A stretch of DNA of 16,616 nucleotides from Chrysochromulina tobinii. Its lineage: Eukaryota; Haptophyta; Prymnesiales; Chrysochromulinaceae. The stretch spans positions 1 through 16,616 of the forward strand of contig JWZX01002997.1 in NCBI GenBank assembly GCA_001275005.1. Direction: 5' to 3'. Below are positions 15,439 to 16,616 of this stretch, in pieces (position 1 is the stretch's first letter; each line of letters starts with the position of its first letter). The notes below the pieces were generated by a model. It did no database searches. It worked only from the letters and a program-made list of their open reading frames with translations, and had not been told where the DNA came from. Both the position numbers and the translations under genes were made by a program.

Positions 15439-15686
15439 CGATTGATGGGCACCGCCCCGGACCCCGGCGCAACCGCCGCGCGCGGAACGGTCGGGACGAG
15501 GCCACACAGGAAAGCCACGAGGCTGCTGCTGGGAGGGTGGTGGTGTACAATGTGGAAGGCGTCCCTGGCGTGTGACGTGTGACACAGTACAGTACGCTGA
15601 CGGCGGCCGCGGGGACGCACCCGCGCTGCGCGCCGGAGCTCGAGCGAGCGCCTGGGCGACTGGGCGTTTCCCCACTCGATGGAGGC

Positions 15687-16616
15687 TCACCGCGGCGCCA
15701 CCTTATGGAGTGGTGTGGCTGCTCGATCCTCGTCATCCCCCTCGCTCCCCTCTTCCGTCAGCAGCCCCTTTTCCGCATGCATCGACTTGTCTGCGGCTGA
15801 GGGCGGCTCCTCGGTGGCCTGCTTCTCGGTGGCCTGGAGCCACGTGTACAGCGCAAAGCAGATGAGCAGGCCCGTGTACCCGAATGCCTCGAGGTTCGAG
15901 ATCTGCTCGCCCATCACGAGCGCCGAGACGATCACGAGCCCGCCGTTGCGCGCCATCGTGAGCGTCTTGAGCGTCATCGCGCTCGTTCGCTTGGTGAGCA
16001 GAAACGAGGTGAGGTTGACGAAGCATCCCGCGAGGCCGGAGGCGAGGAAAGTGAACGGGTACACGCGCATGAGCGCCAGCGAGTTGGAGCGCAGCGCGCC
16101 GGGTAGCTCTGTGAAGATGGCGGCGGGCACCATCCATAAAAGGCAAATGGGCGAGATGAAGTACAACGTCTCCATCAGTTGCATCTTCTGATTCTTGAGC
16201 AGCTTCTGCGCGAGCACGAGGCGCAGCGCGTCCGAAATCGAGGCCGCCGCCATGAACATCACCCCCGCCACGTTGAAGTTGATCTCGCCAGCCGAGGCGA
16301 TCGCCGTGAAGACGCACAGCCCTCCGATGCATGCGATCACGCGGCGCGATGGGTACTCGACACCCAAGCACACGAGGAAAATGACCATGTACGCTGGGCT
16401 GAAGGCCTTGAGCATTTGGATGAAGGCGACCGTCAAATAGAGGTAAGGGTACTGGCCGAGCACGAGCGAGAGAGCCGAGGCGCCGCCGAGGTAGATGAGG
16501 CTCGTCGGCTCCACTTGCCGGCCCGCTTTCGTGTCCACGTAGCCCATGCGCACGGCGATGGCGGCGACGATGCTGGTCGCGCCCTGGCCGAGCGCACTCA
16601 CGAGCACGGGGTAGCC
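15687..16616 (-). CDS. TPT/DMT-superfamily transporter (triose-phosphate / nucleotide-sugar translocator type), 5' end missing
   Basis: The open frame runs to the window edge, so the N-terminus is missing; 309 residues are visible. Several hydrophobic helices can be seen, with the family-typical YLYLTVAFIQMLKAFSPAYM (helix pair with a central Lys), IASAGEINFNVAGVMFMAAAS and LVLAQKLLKNQKM, followed by SAMTLKTLTMARNGGLVIVSALVMGEQIS (the TPT-family region with Thr-Lys/Arg near the end of the core). The last ~50 residues form a charged cytosolic tail. Members exchange phosphorylated C3-C6 compounds in plastid envelopes or nucleotide sugars in Golgi/ER. The Leu-Lys-Ala and GE(I/Q)xx pattern fits the KV/A/G-TPT group, whose substrates vary, so I do not assign one. 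No intron or frame break is seen. Confidence 0.85.
   Translation of the reverse strand, partial: GYPVLVSALGQGATSIVAAIAVRMGYVDTKAGRQVEPTSLIYLGGASALSLVLGQYPYLYLTVAFIQMLKAFSPAYMVIFLVCLGVEYPSRRVIACIGGLCVFTAIASAGEINFNVAGVMFMAAASISDALRLVLAQKLLKNQKMQLMETLYFISPICLLWMVPAAIFTELPGALRSNSLALMRVYPFTFLASGLAGCFVNLTSFLLTKRTSAMTLKTLTMARNGGLVIVSALVMGEQISNLEAFGYTGLLICFALYTWLQATEKQATEEPPSAADKSMHAEKGLLTEEGSEGDDEDRAATPLHKVAPR

Larger units (their letters stand above)
14891..15686. other. Convergent spacer with no secure gene
   Basis: It separates the 3' ends of the armadillo and transporter genes. It is very GC-rich apart from an AT-rich patch (15345-15372, GATTTGTTGTATTATAAG). It holds an 18-bp palindrome (15421-15438). 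Open frames on both strands are Arg/Pro/Gly-rich without domain patterns; one is listed separately as doubtful. Confidence 0.5.

Noticed and set aside
14936-15736. 266-codon minus-strand open frame in the last spacer
   Set aside because: Arg/Pro/Ser-rich, no domain, overlaps the transporter stop, and composition is explained by GC content.
1-16616. tRNA, rRNA, transposase or defence-system genes
   Set aside because: Scanning by eye for GGTTCGA-type B boxes, rRNA-like stretches and transposase or nuclease motifs gave nothing convincing. A tRNAscan-SE or Rfam search would settle the RNA part.

Overview
The window looks like nuclear DNA of a GC-rich, flagellated single-celled eukaryote, most likely a microalga; a haptophyte-like source is my guess, but the sequence alone does not prove it. 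The evidence is a CC2D2A-type cilium transition-zone protein, a J-domain/PPR protein with a mitochondrial-type leader, a eukaryotic TRM10 tRNA methyltransferase, an armadillo-repeat protein and a TPT/DMT transporter. Genes lie on both strands without operons, short GT-AG introns can be seen, and G or C is strongly preferred at third codon positions. Nothing looks bacterial, viral or CRISPR-like.

Layout, left to right: 1-944 non-coding with a duplicated ~70-bp element; 945-2306 (+) J-domain/PPR protein ending in a polyglutamine tract; 2586-5021 (+) matrixin-type metalloprotease with two membrane helices placed before its zinc site and a calcium-motif tail, its reading frame broken three times; 5579-6700 (+) MIT-like/coiled-coil protein; 7057-11547 (-) CC2D2A-family gene in three exons with two repeat-filled introns; 11721-12824 (-) TRM10; 13095-14890 (+) armadillo-repeat protein with two frame breaks; 14891-15686 mostly empty spacer; 15687-16616 (-) transporter, cut by the window edge.

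The genes do not form one pathway. They are ordinary housekeeping genes: organelle RNA/protein handling, membrane proteolysis, possible autophagy or endosome function, cilium assembly, tRNA modification, scaffolding and metabolite transport. TRM10 and CC2D2A are head-to-tail only 173 bp apart, and TRM10 and the armadillo gene are divergent from a shared 270-bp spacer.

The most interesting signal is structural. Intron 1 of the CC2D2A gene is almost entirely a 13-copy array of an exact 10-bp unit. It is flanked by a 14-bp direct duplication of coding sequence, as expected if the intron arose by insertion with target-site duplication (introner-like) or by tandem duplication. Every frame break in otherwise convincing coding sequence is in the same +1 sense, which suggests either a systematic insertion error in the assembly or real lesions.
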